From Chamaelirium japonicum (lineage: Eukaryota > Streptophyta > Magnoliopsida > Liliales > Melanthiaceae): a DNA stretch of 64,000 nucleotides. The position numbers and the translations under genes were made by a program. This document shows, piece after piece, positions 22,182 through 33,289 of this stretch (positions are counted from its first letter, which is position 1; every line of letters begins with the position of its first letter). Where the stretch lies: contig CANTAL010000022.1 of NCBI GenBank assembly GCA_947650365.1, forward strand, positions 961,331-1,025,330, read 5' to 3'. The notes below the pieces were generated by a model. It was given only the letters and a program-made list of their open reading frames with translations, made no database searches and had not been told where the DNA came from.

Positions 22182-22680
22182 CACTACAAAAAAAATGTTT
22201 TTTACCGACGGAATATATCCATTGGTAATATTGATTTTCCGTCGGTAATGATTTATCGCGACGGAACATATTTCCGTCACTAGGTTGTTAGGAAAAGAGG
22301 CGTCGAGAAAAAAACTGCGACGGATATAAATGTCCGTCGGTATTAAACATTAATATCGACGGATAGTTATTATTCGTTGATAATATATAAATATTTTAAA
22401 ATATATATACTTGATTATTATTGACAGCTGACATGATGTTCGTCGACGAAACTACGTATATTACCGACGGATTATTATTCTCCGTCGATAATATATAATT
22501 ATTTTATAAAAATATATAAGAGTATTACCGATGGTTACATTTATTACCGTTGGCAAAAATAAATATATTACCGATGGAAAATTAAATTCCGTTGGTAAAA
22601 GATAAAAAAAATTTAAAAAAATAATAGATTATTATCGACGAAAACTATAATATCCGTCAGTAATAAAACTTGAATTTTTT
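22182..22680. repeat. CACTA subterminal repeat region
   Basis: At least a dozen copies of ACCGACGGA or its complement CCGTCGGTA, with variants, in both orientations within 500 bp, usually 25-45 bp apart. In En/Spm elements such repeats bind the TnpA-type protein during transposition. The AT-rich spacer and graded decay away from the end fit this role. Confidence 0.8.
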
Positions 22681-22939
22681 TTAAAAAAATTACAAAAATA
22701 TTTTGGATATTTAATTCCTGTAATTTACAATAATACCATAATATATTCAAATACTACCATAATTGATTAAATAAAGTATTACCATAACTTATCAAATATT
22801 ACCACAATTTATCAAATATTATCACAAATTACCAAATATTATCACAATACTAGACAATCATAGACAAGACCAAAAAATTATTACGTATTTATTACAAAAT
22901 TATTTTTACACAATCCAAAACTGAGGGAAGCGGCGTACC

Positions 22940-23005
22940 CTAGCTCAACCACCCCACGCTACCTGACACCAACTCTAGTGCTCTTATCCCCTGGCGCTGC
23001 ACATC
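22940..23005 (-). CDS. Candidate terminal exon of a CACTA gene
   Basis: On the minus strand a good splice acceptor (TTAATTGCAG) is followed by 21 codons (DVQRQGIRALELVSGSVGWLS) and a stop at 22940. The position just inside the subterminal repeats is where the last exon of a CACTA gene would lie. The upstream exon would be across the satellite-filled intron. I do not recognise the peptide, and whether it joins the fragment at 60362 is unknown. Confidence 0.4.
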   Translation of the reverse strand, partial: DVQRQGIRALELVSGSVGWLS

Positions 23006-23044
23006 CTGCAATTAACATGTATTTGTTAAAAAAATAGTGTATAT

Positions 23045-24041
23045 CTATAATTAAGAGTCTAAGCATTGCAAAATAATAAGTTAGCATGTTTCGGATTTTG
23101 AAATTTATTTGGATTCGATCGGATCGGCATCCAATAATTCGTACTTGGATTTTTTTTCGTATTTCAAACTTGCGAACAAGTTCTAATTAGATATTTTATG
23201 AATTTACACTCCGATTGACCAATTTAGAGTCTAAGCGTTGAAAAATCATAAGTTAGCGTGTTTCGAATTTAAAATTGGTTTGGATTCGATTGGATCGTTA
23301 TCGGATCGTATCCGATAATTCATACTTGGAATTTTTTTTTTTTGTATTTCGGACTTGCGAGCAAGTTCTAATTAGATATTTTAATAATTTACCCTCCGAT
23401 TGACCAATTTAGAGTCTAAGCGTCAAAAATCAAAAATTAGCGTGTTTCGGATTTGAAATTGGTTTGGATTCGATCGGATTGTTATCGGACCGGCATCCGA
23501 TAATTTGTACATAGATTTTTTTTGTATTTTGGATTTGCGAGCAAATTCTAATTAGTTATTTTAACAATTTACTATCCGATTGACCAATTTAGAGTCTAAG
23601 AGTTGAAAAATCATAAGTTAGCGTGTTTTGGATTTGAAATTGGTTTGGATTTGATTGGATTATCATCGGATCGGAATCCGACAATTTGTATTTTGATTTT
23701 GTTTATATTTCAAACTTGTGAGCAAGTTCTAATTAGATATTTTAACAATTTACCCTTCGATCGACTAATTTAGAGTCTAAGCGTTGAAAAATCATAAGTT
23801 AGCGTGTTTTGTATTTGAAATTGGTTTGGATTCGATCGGATCAGCATCCGACAATTTGTACTTGGATTTTTTTTCGTATTTCGGACTTGCAAGCAAGTTC
23901 TAATTAGATATTTTAATAATTTACCCTCCGATTAACCAATTTAGAGTCTAAGCGTTGAAAATACATAAGTTAGCGTATTTTAGATTTGAAATTGGTTTGG
24001 ATTCGATCGGATCGTCATAGGATCGGCATCCGAAAAATCGT
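23045..24041. repeat. Satellite-like tandem array, left block (about 5.5 monomers)
   Basis: The landmark GAGTCTAAGCGTTGAAAAAT recurs near 23055, 23227, 23412, 23592, 23773 and 23944, so intervals are 172, 185, 180, 181 and 171 bp. Each monomer holds TTGGTTTGGATTCGATCGGA, a long T run and GACTTGCGAGCAAGTTCTAA. The last monomer is broken after GGCATCCGA by the LTR-element block. Confidence 0.9.
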
Positions 24042-24803
24042 TGTGGGCACCGAAATTAGCCCACGGGCCGAACCCGACCCGCATGCGAAACCTGGCCCAC
24101 ACACAACGGCCCGCATGCGAAACCTGGCCCGCACACAACGGCCCGCATGCGAACTCGGCCCACACACAACGGCCCGCATGCGAACTCGGCCCACACACAA
24201 CGGCCCGCATGAACACTCGGCCCATACACAACGGCCCGCATGTGAAATTGGGCCCACACACAAATGGCCCGCATGCACACTCGACCCGCGTGCAAGCTCA
24301 ATCCGTGCACTACGGCCCGACTCGGAGCAAACGGGTCCCACCGGACCCGCGACTCGAACACAAAGAGGGGGGCCCACCGGCCCCCCCTCTTGAAAACCGT
24401 GCCCCCTCATCAAGGAAAGGTGGGGCCGGCCATAAAAGAAAAAGAAAAAGAAAAAAAAGAAAAGAAAAAGAAAAAGAAAAGAAAAGAAAAGAAGAAAAAA
24501 ATCAAAACCGCCTCGATGCGGGGGGAGGTGGCGCGGACGTCTACACAACCGTAGATCCGCGACGATCCCTCGATCCAACGGACAAGATGACGTTGTGTCG
24601 CCATCCGATCCAAAAGTGCAACAAGAATAACAACTCGATCTCTAAAGATCGAGTCACATCTAGCCCATAACCACTCCAACTAAAAAGGAGGAAATCGGGT
24701 TTGTTTCCCCAAATAAGGGAACAATATCTCGATGGTTATGAGGGGAGATATTGGAGGAAACAAAAAGATTTCAGCAATATCTCCCCCAACCGCCCCCCTT
24801 TGC

Positions 24804-24813
24804 CTATAAATAG
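24804..24813 (+). promoter_or_regulatory. TATA box of the TR-GAG-like LTR
   Basis: CTATAAATAG, preceded by CCCCCTTTGC and followed by AAGGGGTCGGGG. The same site is at 34811-34820 in the 3' LTR and, inverted, at 51972-51981. It would place the U3/R boundary about 30 bp downstream. Confidence 0.6.
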
Positions 24814-25194
24814 AAGGGGTCGGGGAAGGCATCAAAGGTCGAAAAAGCCGAAGACGAAAGAGCTCCGCAAGAGAAGCTCCAACGCTCGACGACCGAAGGC
24901 TTCACGAGGCACGGCAAGCATATCCTACGGGAGTCCTTGGCCCTTCAAGTCCTCATCAACGTGAAGACCTTGCACTCGAAGGTCAAAGCTTCGACTCCTC
25001 GCACGAAGAAGAAAGCGTGGAGAAGAAGACCCGAAGCCGTCATCACCCGATTGCTCCAACAATCTTCATCAGCTCCGAAGACGCCATAAGCAAAGGCCGG
25101 AGAAGAAGATCGAAGCCGACAACACCCGTCGTCTTCAATCAAGGCATCGACTCCTCGCACGAAGAAGAAAGCCGGGAGAAGAAGGCCTGAAGCC

Positions 25195-25570
25195 GGTGCT
25201 ACCCCTACCGTCTTCGTCAACAAAAGCCGACGCTACAACCGTCGTACGGAGATCGGTGCTACCCCCGCCATCTTCATCAACAAAAGCCGACGCTACAACC
25301 GTCGTGCGGAGATCGGTGCTACCCCCGCCATCTTCATCAACGCAAGCCGACGCTACAACCGTCGTGCGGAGATCGGTGCTACCCCTGCCGTCTTCGTCAA
25401 CAAAAGCCGACGCTACAACCGTCGTGCGGAGATCGGTGCTACCCCCGCCATCTTCATCAACAAAAGCCGACGCTACAACCGTCGTGCGGAGATCGGTGCT
25501 ACCCCCGCCATCTTCATCAACAAAAGCCGACGCTACAACCGTCGCATAGAGATCGGTGTTACACCTACCA
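25195..25570 (+). repeat. 60-bp LTR minisatellite
   Basis: About six near-identical 60-bp units with the core CGACGCTACAACCGTCG (a small hairpin: CGACG, 7-base loop, CGTCG) and GAGATCGGTGCTACCCC. Because 60 is divisible by three, all units stay open in several frames and give misleading 20-residue repeat proteins on both strands. Related arrays are at 48220-48510, 48950-49130, 50625-50720, 51290-51590, 54330-54540 and 54980-55245. Confidence 0.9.
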
Positions 25571-26336
25571 TCTCCACAAGAAGCCTTCAACTCCGATCAA
25601 GCCAAATACGCCCGGAGAAAAAGCCAGCCGATGTCACAACCGTCGAAGAAGCCGGAAGAATAAAGAAGCACTGAAGAAGTAGCCATCGCCGTTCGAGAAG
25701 AAGATCGAGTCAAAGCTAAAGCCAAAGCCAACGCAAGAAGCCAAAGCAAACGCACCGGTAAAGCCCGCGCCAAAGCAACGCACGTGCCAAAGCCAAGCAA
25801 CTACGACGGTCACGAGCAAAGCACCGCACGTTCTAGCCGATACGACACGAAGTCCGGAAGAACTAAAGCATCGCAAGCCTCTACCCGCCTACGTTCAAGC
25901 GCAAGCGCCAAAGCAAAGCAAACGCCAGAGCCACGCCAAAGCTACGCCAAAGCCAAAAGCTAAAGCCAAAGCCGACGCCAAAAACACGATCGACGCCGCG
26001 AACCGACGATCAAGGACGCCGAGGTCGAGCAAGGGTCGAGGAAGACACGAAGACCGAGGAACGAAGCCCAAAGCTTCCCTAGCCGAGAAAGCGCGAAGCA
26101 CGGAAGGGACAAAATCAACGGCCGATATTCCTTAGCCTCTCAAGAAACCCTCACCCTGTTAAGACCTCTGTCCTGGGCAACCCCTTCAGAGCTCTCGCAC
26201 GAATACCACGTGGAGACACGGATCAAAGGGACCCTCCAGAGGATCTCTCCCACAATCTCCTGATCAAAGAAAATTTGTAATCTCGTGTGATCCGCAATAA
26301 AGACGACCCGAATCTTTTTCTGCGACCACAGATTTC

Positions 26337-26353
26337 TGGCACGCCCGGTGGGA
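26337..26353 (+). other. Primer-binding site of the TR-GAG-like element
   Basis: TGGCACGCCCGGTGGGA starts 6 bp after the LTR end, a common layout for plant Gypsy elements of the Tat group. Confidence 0.7.
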
Positions 26354-26402
26354 CCTCCTCTCCTTTCATCCGTACGTTTGAAGGAGTTGCTTCAAGTTCG
26401 CC

Positions 26403-29400
26403 ATGGCCGGAACGAACGACGATACGTTTGCTCCAACAAGCCTGTCACCTATCGCCGAGTCTCCATTACTCCAACAAGGCGATCCAGAAAACCCAGAGGA
26501 TTATGTGCCCCCGGTAGTACGCGTCTATACTCGGCGTACTCAAACTCTTGCGGACTTCTTCATGCCAGAAACTGCTGCTGAAGGTGCTCGCCAAATCACC
26601 AATGAGGCCTTGGTGCATGAAGAAACAAGCCTCGATCCTGGAATTCAAGTCCAGAAATTTGGGGAGGTCCAGCCCCAACCCCGAACCCGTTCGGGTTCTC
26701 CAGCGGACTTTGCACCTCCCTTGCTGGGGGCAAACATCCGTCATCAAGCAGAAGCAAGTCAGCGTAACTACGTCTCCGACGATGATGGCGAGGGTGCGGG
26801 AGTACAACATCAAGACGTCCTGCGACATCATCCTCCGTCCGCTCTCCAGCTCCAAGTCATGCAAATGGGTGAACACATGGCTCAGCTCACCCGACTAATG
26901 GAAGAGAAAGATCGTCACATCAACACCTTGCTTCAAAGGCTGAGTACCAGGGATGCCGCAACATTCGGTCAACCTCATGCTTCTCCAGTAGCTGCTCCAG
27001 CCCCGTCTCCAACTCCTGCTCATGCAGAAGTTGGCCCGGCAATACTAGCAACTACTCCTGTACTTTCCTCGGCGGCCGCGCAACCTTCGATGGCAGCGAC
27101 GATGAATGCCCAGCAGATACAAGCACTGGTGGCAGACATGATGCGTTCCCACGGCAGCAGCCTACCTCCTATTACGGCGGCATATTCAAAGCCTTACACC
27201 ACAAGGATCCAACAGCTGCGCTTCCCTACCGGGTTCCAGCCACCAAAGTTCCAGCACTTCGACGGGAAGGGAAATCCAAGGCAACACATTGCCCACTTCG
27301 TCGAAACTTGCAACAACGCCGGCACATACGACGACGCGATGGTGAAGCAGTTCGTTCGCACCCTCAAAGGTAATGCTTTTGACTGGTATGTTGATCTTCC
27401 TCCAGGATCCATTGACAGCTGGGATCAAATGGAGAGGGAGTTCCTCAACCGCTTCTACAGTACTCGGCGCATCGTCAGCATGACCGAGCTTACTGCTACC
27501 AAGCAAAGGAAGGATGAGCCGGTGATCGACTACATTGATCGTTGGAGAAACCTTGCGCTAAACTCGCGAGATCGCTTGTCTGACGACTCGGCTATTGAGT
27601 TGTGCACCCAAGGCATGCACTGGGGCTTGCTCTACATCCTCAAAGGGATCAAGCCTCGGTCCTTCGAAGAACTGGCGACTCGAGCCCACGACATGGAGCT
27701 CAGCTTAGCAAATCGCGGGGACTCAAAGGCCATAGCCTTCCAGAAGGTGGAAGAGGAGGACGAACCGGCGGCATCAAAGCAAGTTAATGTCACTGACCTC
27801 CCTTCGACTTCCAAACCACTCAAGATCGGTGGCAAGCTGGACAAAGGCAAAGGAGCCGCCATACCACCTCCTCAGCCTCAACGGCCACCAAGGATGACCC
27901 TCGAGGAGCTTGAAGCTAAGGAGTATCCCTTTCCAGACTCGGAAGTTTCCTCCATGTTTGATCAGTTGATGCAAGAAAAGATGATCGAACTTCCGCCACC
28001 AAAAAGGCCGGAACAAGCACATCGAGTCAACGATCCGCTCTTCTGCAAGTACCACCGGATGGTCAGCTATCCCATCGAGAAGTGCTTTGTCTTCAAAGAT
28101 AAGATCATGACACTCGCCAAGCAAGGGATGATCGAGATCGACTCTAGTGATATCGTCGAGTCAAATATGACGTCAATCACCTTCGATTCCTTCCCGCCAG
28201 CACTGACCGCTCCACAACGCACTTCAGCAAGGCTGCACATCGTCTGTCAAAGATCGATGGCGAAACCAGCTCCAAGAAGACGACGACGGTATGCTCCTGC
28301 AGTACCCAGGGCCAAATCCTCATTGCCTTGGGGGCAACCGCCTCTCGCGCAAACACTCCCTCTTCCAAACAAAGCTACATCCCAGCATGTGCTCAAAGTA
28401 AGAAACGAGCAAAGAGACCCTGAAGTCAGCCTGCTAGGCCAGCCATCAGGTAAGTTCGACTTCTACGTCTTCTACTCCAAACCTCCTTCGATCCCAATGA
28501 AAGAAATCAAGCCAACCGGCTGGGGATCAGAAGATGAATCAGTAAAGCCTCCAGAAGAGCAAGTCCTTCCGATCAAAGAAGAGCCTTCGGTCACGGCACC
28601 AATTCTTCACCCTGACGAAGAAGATCTTACTGATGAAAATGCATGGGCTATGGCGCCTCGAAGGAGAAGACCACGACGATCAAGCTACAGGATAGCACGT
28701 CTGGCCAACCACGAGAAAGATCGGGCGACAACAAAACTCCCCGAAAGAAAGACCTTCAAGGAAAAGAGTGAAGCTCCAGAAAGAAAGACGTCCAAAGTAC
28801 CTCCAGTAAGTTCAAAAAATCTTCTCCAGCAAACATGCCCAGAGCTGGCGACACTCCAGGAGTTTTTCCCTAGCCGCTTCCTTGAAGTTGATCAAAACCT
28901 CAAGGTCTCTTGTTGCATGAGGGAAGTTCACCAAGTGCTCAATGAAGAAAGCGGCACCAACATCGAAAGCATGGGGAGAACCATCGTCGCCAACGGCAAG
29001 CACTTCAACGAGGCTGAATCACACCTTGCTGACGTCGAGTGCCACCAGGCCGAAGACCCCGTTGCAGAAGTTCCTCCAGCAAAAGCTCCACGAGCCCAGA
29101 AAGTCAAAGCAGCTGCGAGGGACAAAACCACTCCACTTGCAAAACTAGCGACATTCTCCAGCCAAACGGTGCACAAAGATAAAGAAGCATCAGCATCGAG
29201 ACAGAAAATTCACCTCAACTCCAAATCAAGCTCAATGCCATATGTTCCATTGCTTGCTCAAGCTGCTTCAGTCCTGCGACTCGAATCTCAATGGCTTCGC
29301 AAGCCAGGACGATCACCTTCCACTCCAGCAAAAGAACCAGCGTCACCATTCTCCGAGGCCAACTTCATCACTTTGCAAGAGATGGCACTACCGTTACATG

Positions 29401-29795
29401 GTCTGTTGCATGTCTCGAGCTCAACCGAGTCTTCCGAGTACACCAACTCCGAGCAACTCGCAATCAAGCTAGGAAACACTCGGGGGCAAAACTCCATCGA
29501 GCTGATGTTAAAATCCAGCTGCAACAAAGAAAGCACAGAGCATATGGGTTCATTACCCTCAGTTGCGATACCACATCGCCTGACAAAGACTCAAGCTCGT
29601 CTCTCCAAAAGCGACGAACAAAGTCTTCTAAACCACCGAGACATCGACTCTAGTCAAACTCCAGCAATCACCAAAACTCCAGGCAAGAAGATCTTCACTT
29701 CTAACTACATTGAAGCGAAGAAGGCGGATGACAACTGCGAACCAGCAGCGACTCTGCCTACCAGTGGCAAGTCCCTCAAAAGGTACTTTGCCTAG
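26403..29795 (+). CDS. gag: Gag protein of a gag-only Gypsy-like element (looks whole)
   Basis: Open frame of 1,130 residues starting 50 bp after the primer site. Residues about 289-436 hold a plant retrotransposon gag domain: FVRTLKGNAFDWYVDLP, MEREFLNRFYS and VIDYIDRWRNLAL are its hallmark blocks. A CKYH...C motif near 543-560 (LFCKYHRMVSYPIEKCF) matches the short module found after gag in Tat-type elements. The remaining 550 residues are hydrophilic, with many K, E, S and P, and no protease, RT or integrase motif. The product would form the virus-like particle; pol would have to come from a related element. This arrangement is that of TR-GAG non-autonomous elements. Open along its whole length, hence probably fairly young. 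Confidence 0.8.
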   Translation: MAGTNDDTFAPTSLSPIAESPLLQQGDPENPEDYVPPVVRVYTRRTQTLADFFMPETAAEGARQITNEALVHEETSLDPGIQVQKFGEVQPQPRTRSGSPADFAPPLLGANIRHQAEASQRNYVSDDDGEGAGVQHQDVLRHHPPSALQLQVMQMGEHMAQLTRLMEEKDRHINTLLQRLSTRDAATFGQPHASPVAAPAPSPTPAHAEVGPAILATTPVLSSAAAQPSMAATMNAQQIQALVADMMRSHGSSLPPITAAYSKPYTTRIQQLRFPTGFQPPKFQHFDGKGNPRQHIAHFVETCNNAGTYDDAMVKQFVRTLKGNAFDWYVDLPPGSIDSWDQMEREFLNRFYSTRRIVSMTELTATKQRKDEPVIDYIDRWRNLALNSRDRLSDDSAIELCTQGMHWGLLYILKGIKPRSFEELATRAHDMELSLANRGDSKAIAFQKVEEEDEPAASKQVNVTDLPSTSKPLKIGGKLDKGKGAAIPPPQPQRPPRMTLEELEAKEYPFPDSEVSSMFDQLMQEKMIELPPPKRPEQAHRVNDPLFCKYHRMVSYPIEKCFVFKDKIMTLAKQGMIEIDSSDIVESNMTSITFDSFPPALTAPQRTSARLHIVCQRSMAKPAPRRRRRYAPAVPRAKSSLPWGQPPLAQTLPLPNKATSQHVLKVRNEQRDPEVSLLGQPSGKFDFYVFYSKPPSIPMKEIKPTGWGSEDESVKPPEEQVLPIKEEPSVTAPILHPDEEDLTDENAWAMAPRRRRPRRSSYRIARLANHEKDRATTKLPERKTFKEKSEAPERKTSKVPPVSSKNLLQQTCPELATLQEFFPSRFLEVDQNLKVSCCMREVHQVLNEESGTNIESMGRTIVANGKHFNEAESHLADVECHQAEDPVAEVPPAKAPRAQKVKAAARDKTTPLAKLATFSSQTVHKDKEASASRQKIHLNSKSSSMPYVPLLAQAASVLRLESQWLRKPGRSPSTPAKEPASPFSEANFITLQEMALPLHGLLHVSSSTESSEYTNSEQLAIKLGNTRGQNSIELMLKSSCNKESTEHMGSLPSVAIPHRLTKTQARLSKSDEQSLLNHRDIDSSQTPAITKTPGKKIFTSNYIEAKKADDNCEPAATLPTSGKSLKRYFA

Positions 29796-29959
29796 TGCAA
29801 GGTTACCCCCCTTGCCCAAAAAAAAAAAAAAAAGGGTAATAAAGGAACTACGTGTGACTTGATCCCTCTCAGTAGGGTACGTAGGCAGCCTGTAAAGGTT
29901 CAGTCCAAACAAAAAAAAAAGTAAACCACCATTCCAGAAAAATAAGCCCAGAAAAGACG

Positions 29960-31500
29960 CAAGTCCAACTCCGTGGGACGAGAAGCCGTCAGCCTCTGTC
30001 AAACCACCAGCTTCCAGTGCTGCCATAGCTTATCTCTCGAGGCACCCATGCGGTGCAATTCCGAAAGGCGAGAAACCACCAGCTCTCGGTGGTTCGTAAG
30101 CTTCTCCCGCTGCTTTGCAAGCTCCGTTGCAAAAGTCTTCTCGGTTGCTCGAGCTTTCTCCAAACGGGACTCCAGCATCTGAAGCAACACATGAATAGCA
30201 AGTCAAAGTCCTTGAGGTGCCGAAGTGGCTCGCATCCCACAACTTACACGCGCTGCAACTCCGGGGTAGAGGAGCCATCAGCTTCCAACGCGTCGCCAGC
30301 TCTGCACGCTGCTTCGCAAGGTTCGCTCCAGAAGCCTTCTTGATCACCCTACCAGCTCAACGCGTCGCAAGCTCTGTACGCTGCTTCGCGAGGTTCGCTC
30401 TGAAAGTCTTCTCGGCCGCTCGAGCTTTCCCCAAACAGGACTCCGATTCCTAAAGCGACGCACGAGCGGCCTCCATTTTCTTCTGCACCCGAACCAAGTC
30501 TGCAGTAGCAAACGTGTGAAGCCCCTCCAGTCGACGTTCCTTTTCCTCGGCCTTTGCCAAACGCCAAGGAAACGCCCTCCTCTAGTGAAGCCCGCTGCAA
30601 GCAATGAGCCTAGCTGTCCGCCAAAAGGGTGCACATATACTCCTCAAACAAGGAGCCATCCACCAGGAAACCCACCAGTTACTCAAAGCGTCAAGACCCT
30701 CCTCTTGGAAGGGTGCAAGTGTCGTCTGGATAAACTTCCAGCATAACTCTCCAAAAGAAGCTTCGAAAGAAGACTGCGATCTACACTTTCGCTGGTAAGT
30801 CTCTGAGTGCTGAGATAAGGCACGATCCTGTCCTGAAGACCCAAGCACGGGAACCGCCTCCTGAACCATCGCCGTGACGGCTGTCAAAGACGCCACAGGA
30901 ACTGACAAAGAAGCTGCGGCCAAAACATCCGTGGGAACTGACTCCTGAATGGCAACTCCGGACTCGGTCGAACGATCTGCCGTGAATATCCCTCATCGGT
31001 AAGAATGAGCTCGTCCAACTTCGACATACACTTCTTGCTTTGAAGTACGGCAGTAGAAGACTCGCGCAAAAGGGAAACGAAGATGCGTACTCTCGTGGGA
31101 GACCGCATCGACGATCCATCCAGACAACGGAAAACTCTCATAACGGCGGACCCTGAAGAAGAAAAGGGTAGAAAAGCACAAATCAGTCACGCATACGGGC
31201 ACAAACAAATCAAGTCAAGGCAAAAAAAAAAAGGGGGCCTCGAGCCAAGGACTGCATCCTCTGCGACCTCCACGGAGCCAAAAAGATCGTTGGAGCTTTC
31301 ACCAAGGTCCAGATCGGCAAGCAAAAGACGACCAAGACAGGCTGCTCCTTGTCAACGCTAGTGGCTTCATCTTCCTCCTCGTTGGACTCAAGAACGCCCA
31401 TCTCGATGTCCTCCAAGTTGACATCACCACCAGAAAAAGTTCTCTCCATATTCCAGAGGAACATCCAGTCCGTCTCGCCCAGCCTACCCGGGTGCAACCT
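29960..31500 (-). pseudogene. Antisense coding-like remnant in the TR-GAG-like element
   Basis: On the minus strand, stretches such as LESRLEKARATEKTFATELA (about 30150) look like coiled coil, and an acidic stretch (NEEEDEATSVDKEQP, about 31380) reappears in the inverted copy at 57100-57180 as DEEQDKATSVDKEQP. Several Tat-type elements carry an extra gene in antisense between pol and the 3' LTR; this could be a decayed relative. The region is broken in several places. Confidence 0.4.
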
Positions 31501-31657
31501 TGCCAGTCGCTATGCTCTCGCGGTAGACCTTAACGATCCCGCCGGCCTTCGAAAAGCACTCGAAGGGACAAGTCCTGCAGGGAAACAAAAAGTGCAAGTC
31601 AAATCAAGATGCGAGGTCAATTCCAAAAGAAAAGGGCAGTGCAAGTCCAGAAGTCTG

Positions 31658-31707
<50 letters not shown>

Positions 31708-32399
31708 CGGAGCTGAAGCTGCAGCCCCAAAGGGGACCACAGCCCCATGAAAAACCCGAGACCAAAGAGGGGTCGGCAACCCCCTCCTTCCTTCAAAATC
31801 CACAAACCCAAAGGGTCACAGCCCCATTCTCTCTTAAAACCCACAGCCCCCAAAATAGAGGCTGTGATCTTCAACCTGCGCAACTGCCGCCTCTGCCCAG
31901 TCGGCACCTACGCCGTTCGGCCCCGCGCCTGCCTGCGCCTCGACCTGAGTGCTGGCCCCGCCGCTGCTATGCCGCCTCACGCCGGGACTTCGCGCCCCCG
32001 AACAACCCGATAATGCCTCCAGCTGGCCGCGTCTGCCCATGCACCGATCGCCCGCTCACAGCCGCCTTCGTCCGCAGCTGACATCGTTCGCCACTGCTGC
32101 ACCTGACCTCGACCTCGCTGCAGCCGCGCCAGACGCCATGTCGTCTGCCGTGCCTCACCAGACCCGCCTGCTCCGTGCCCGTGGTCACACCCCACAGTCG
32201 CTGCCGCTCTGGCCCGTATCCCGAGCCAGTCACCGTAGCCCGGGCCTGGCTTCAACCGCAACAACCTGGCCCCATCAATAAATAAAGAAAACGAGGGGGT
32301 GATATAGGCAAAAGGCTGCTGGCCCTATCGGTAAATAAGAGAAAGAGAGGGGGGCCACGGCAAAAAAAACCACGACCCCCTCTCTCCCGTTATAACCCG

Positions 32400-32960
32400 C
32401 AGGGGGGGGTGCTGCCGTCCTCGACCAACACCGGCCACCGCACCCCCGCCGCTGCCGCGCCGGCCCCCGCGCCTCTCGTGCGCGCCGCGGCGCCGCCGCT
32501 GCTGCGACCGGCCCCCGCGCGCCGCTGTTGCACCGGCCCCCGCGCGCCCGCCTCCGGCCCGCAGCCCAGGTCGCACCCGCACCGCTGCCGCTCCGGCCTG
32601 CAGCCCCGGCCGTGCCCGCGCCCGTCGCGCCCCGCAGTCCCGGCCGCGCCCGCACCCGCTGCGCCCGAGCCAACTGCACCCGCCTCCGGTTGCACCCTGC
32701 GCGCTGCGCCCGCCGTAGCCCCGGCCCGCCTCCGGTCGCGCCCCGCACGCTGCGCCCACCGCGCGCCGGCCGCACCCTGCAGCCCCCGGCCGCGCCCCTC
32801 CTCCAGCCCGCGCGCCGGCCGCACCCGGCAGCCCCCGGCCGCGCACCGCCCTGCCGCCGCTGCTGTGCCTGGGCACCACCGCCGGCCCCCGCGCCCGCCA
32901 CCGGGCCGCCCCGCTCCGCCTGCCGGTTGCACCCGAACCCGCCGCTGACCCAGCAGACGA
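32400..32960. repeat. GC-rich simple-sequence block in the internal region
   Basis: Built of GCGCCCGC, CCGGCC and CCCGCGC words, very CpG-rich, with open frames on all six frames that reflect composition. Counterparts in the inverted copies (53270-53645 and 55500-56460) have the same character but different length and order, so the block evolves fast. Confidence 0.7.
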
Positions 32961-33289
32961 AGAAGAAGAAGGAAAAAAAAAAAAAACTGAGCGGTCAAAA
33001 TTTTCATTTAACCCCCTATAAATAGGCATAATCGGTTATGGGGATAAAAACGGCTAACTCTCGTATCCCATAAATCTAGGGGTATCCGGAGTGCATCTCG
33101 ATCCGATGCAACCACCGTTTCAAAAAAAAGGAGAGGAGAAAAGAAGAAGAAAAAAAAAAAAAAGGAGTAGTAGGAAGGAGGGAACCTCCTGCGGCTTCGA
33201 CCACTCTGCCCCCTCCGCTCGATGCACCATCCGCGTCGTCACCACCATCGGCTGCGACAATCGGCTTCCATCATTGCGCTCCCGCATCG

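Larger units (their letters stand above)
24042..26330 (+). repeat. 5' LTR of the TR-GAG-like element
   Basis: Starts TGTGGGCACCGAAATTAGCC and ends GCGACCACA just before the primer site. In order: a GC-rich minisatellite (24060-24300), an A/G tract, TATA-like CTATAAATAG (24804-24813), a 60-bp minisatellite (about 25195-25570), and a low-complexity lysine/alanine-coding part. The first 790 bp differ from the 3' LTR at 34050 by about 1% by eye. Small frames here are repeat artefacts. Confidence 0.85.

Noticed and set aside
23045-24041. CRISPR-like array
   Set aside because: Monomers are contiguous, diverged throughout and in a plant CACTA element; there is no repeat-spacer alternation.
25135-25590. 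20-residue-repeat proteins in the LTRs (also near 48031-48943, 50754-52084, 54552-55374)
   Set aside because: They are translations of a 60-bp minisatellite that stays open on both strands; no start context or family.
32275-33029. Long frames in the GC-rich internal block (and at 53097-53852, 55416-56710)
   Set aside because: Open in nearly all six frames because stop codons are rare in such composition; low-complexity R/A/G/P proteins with no domain.
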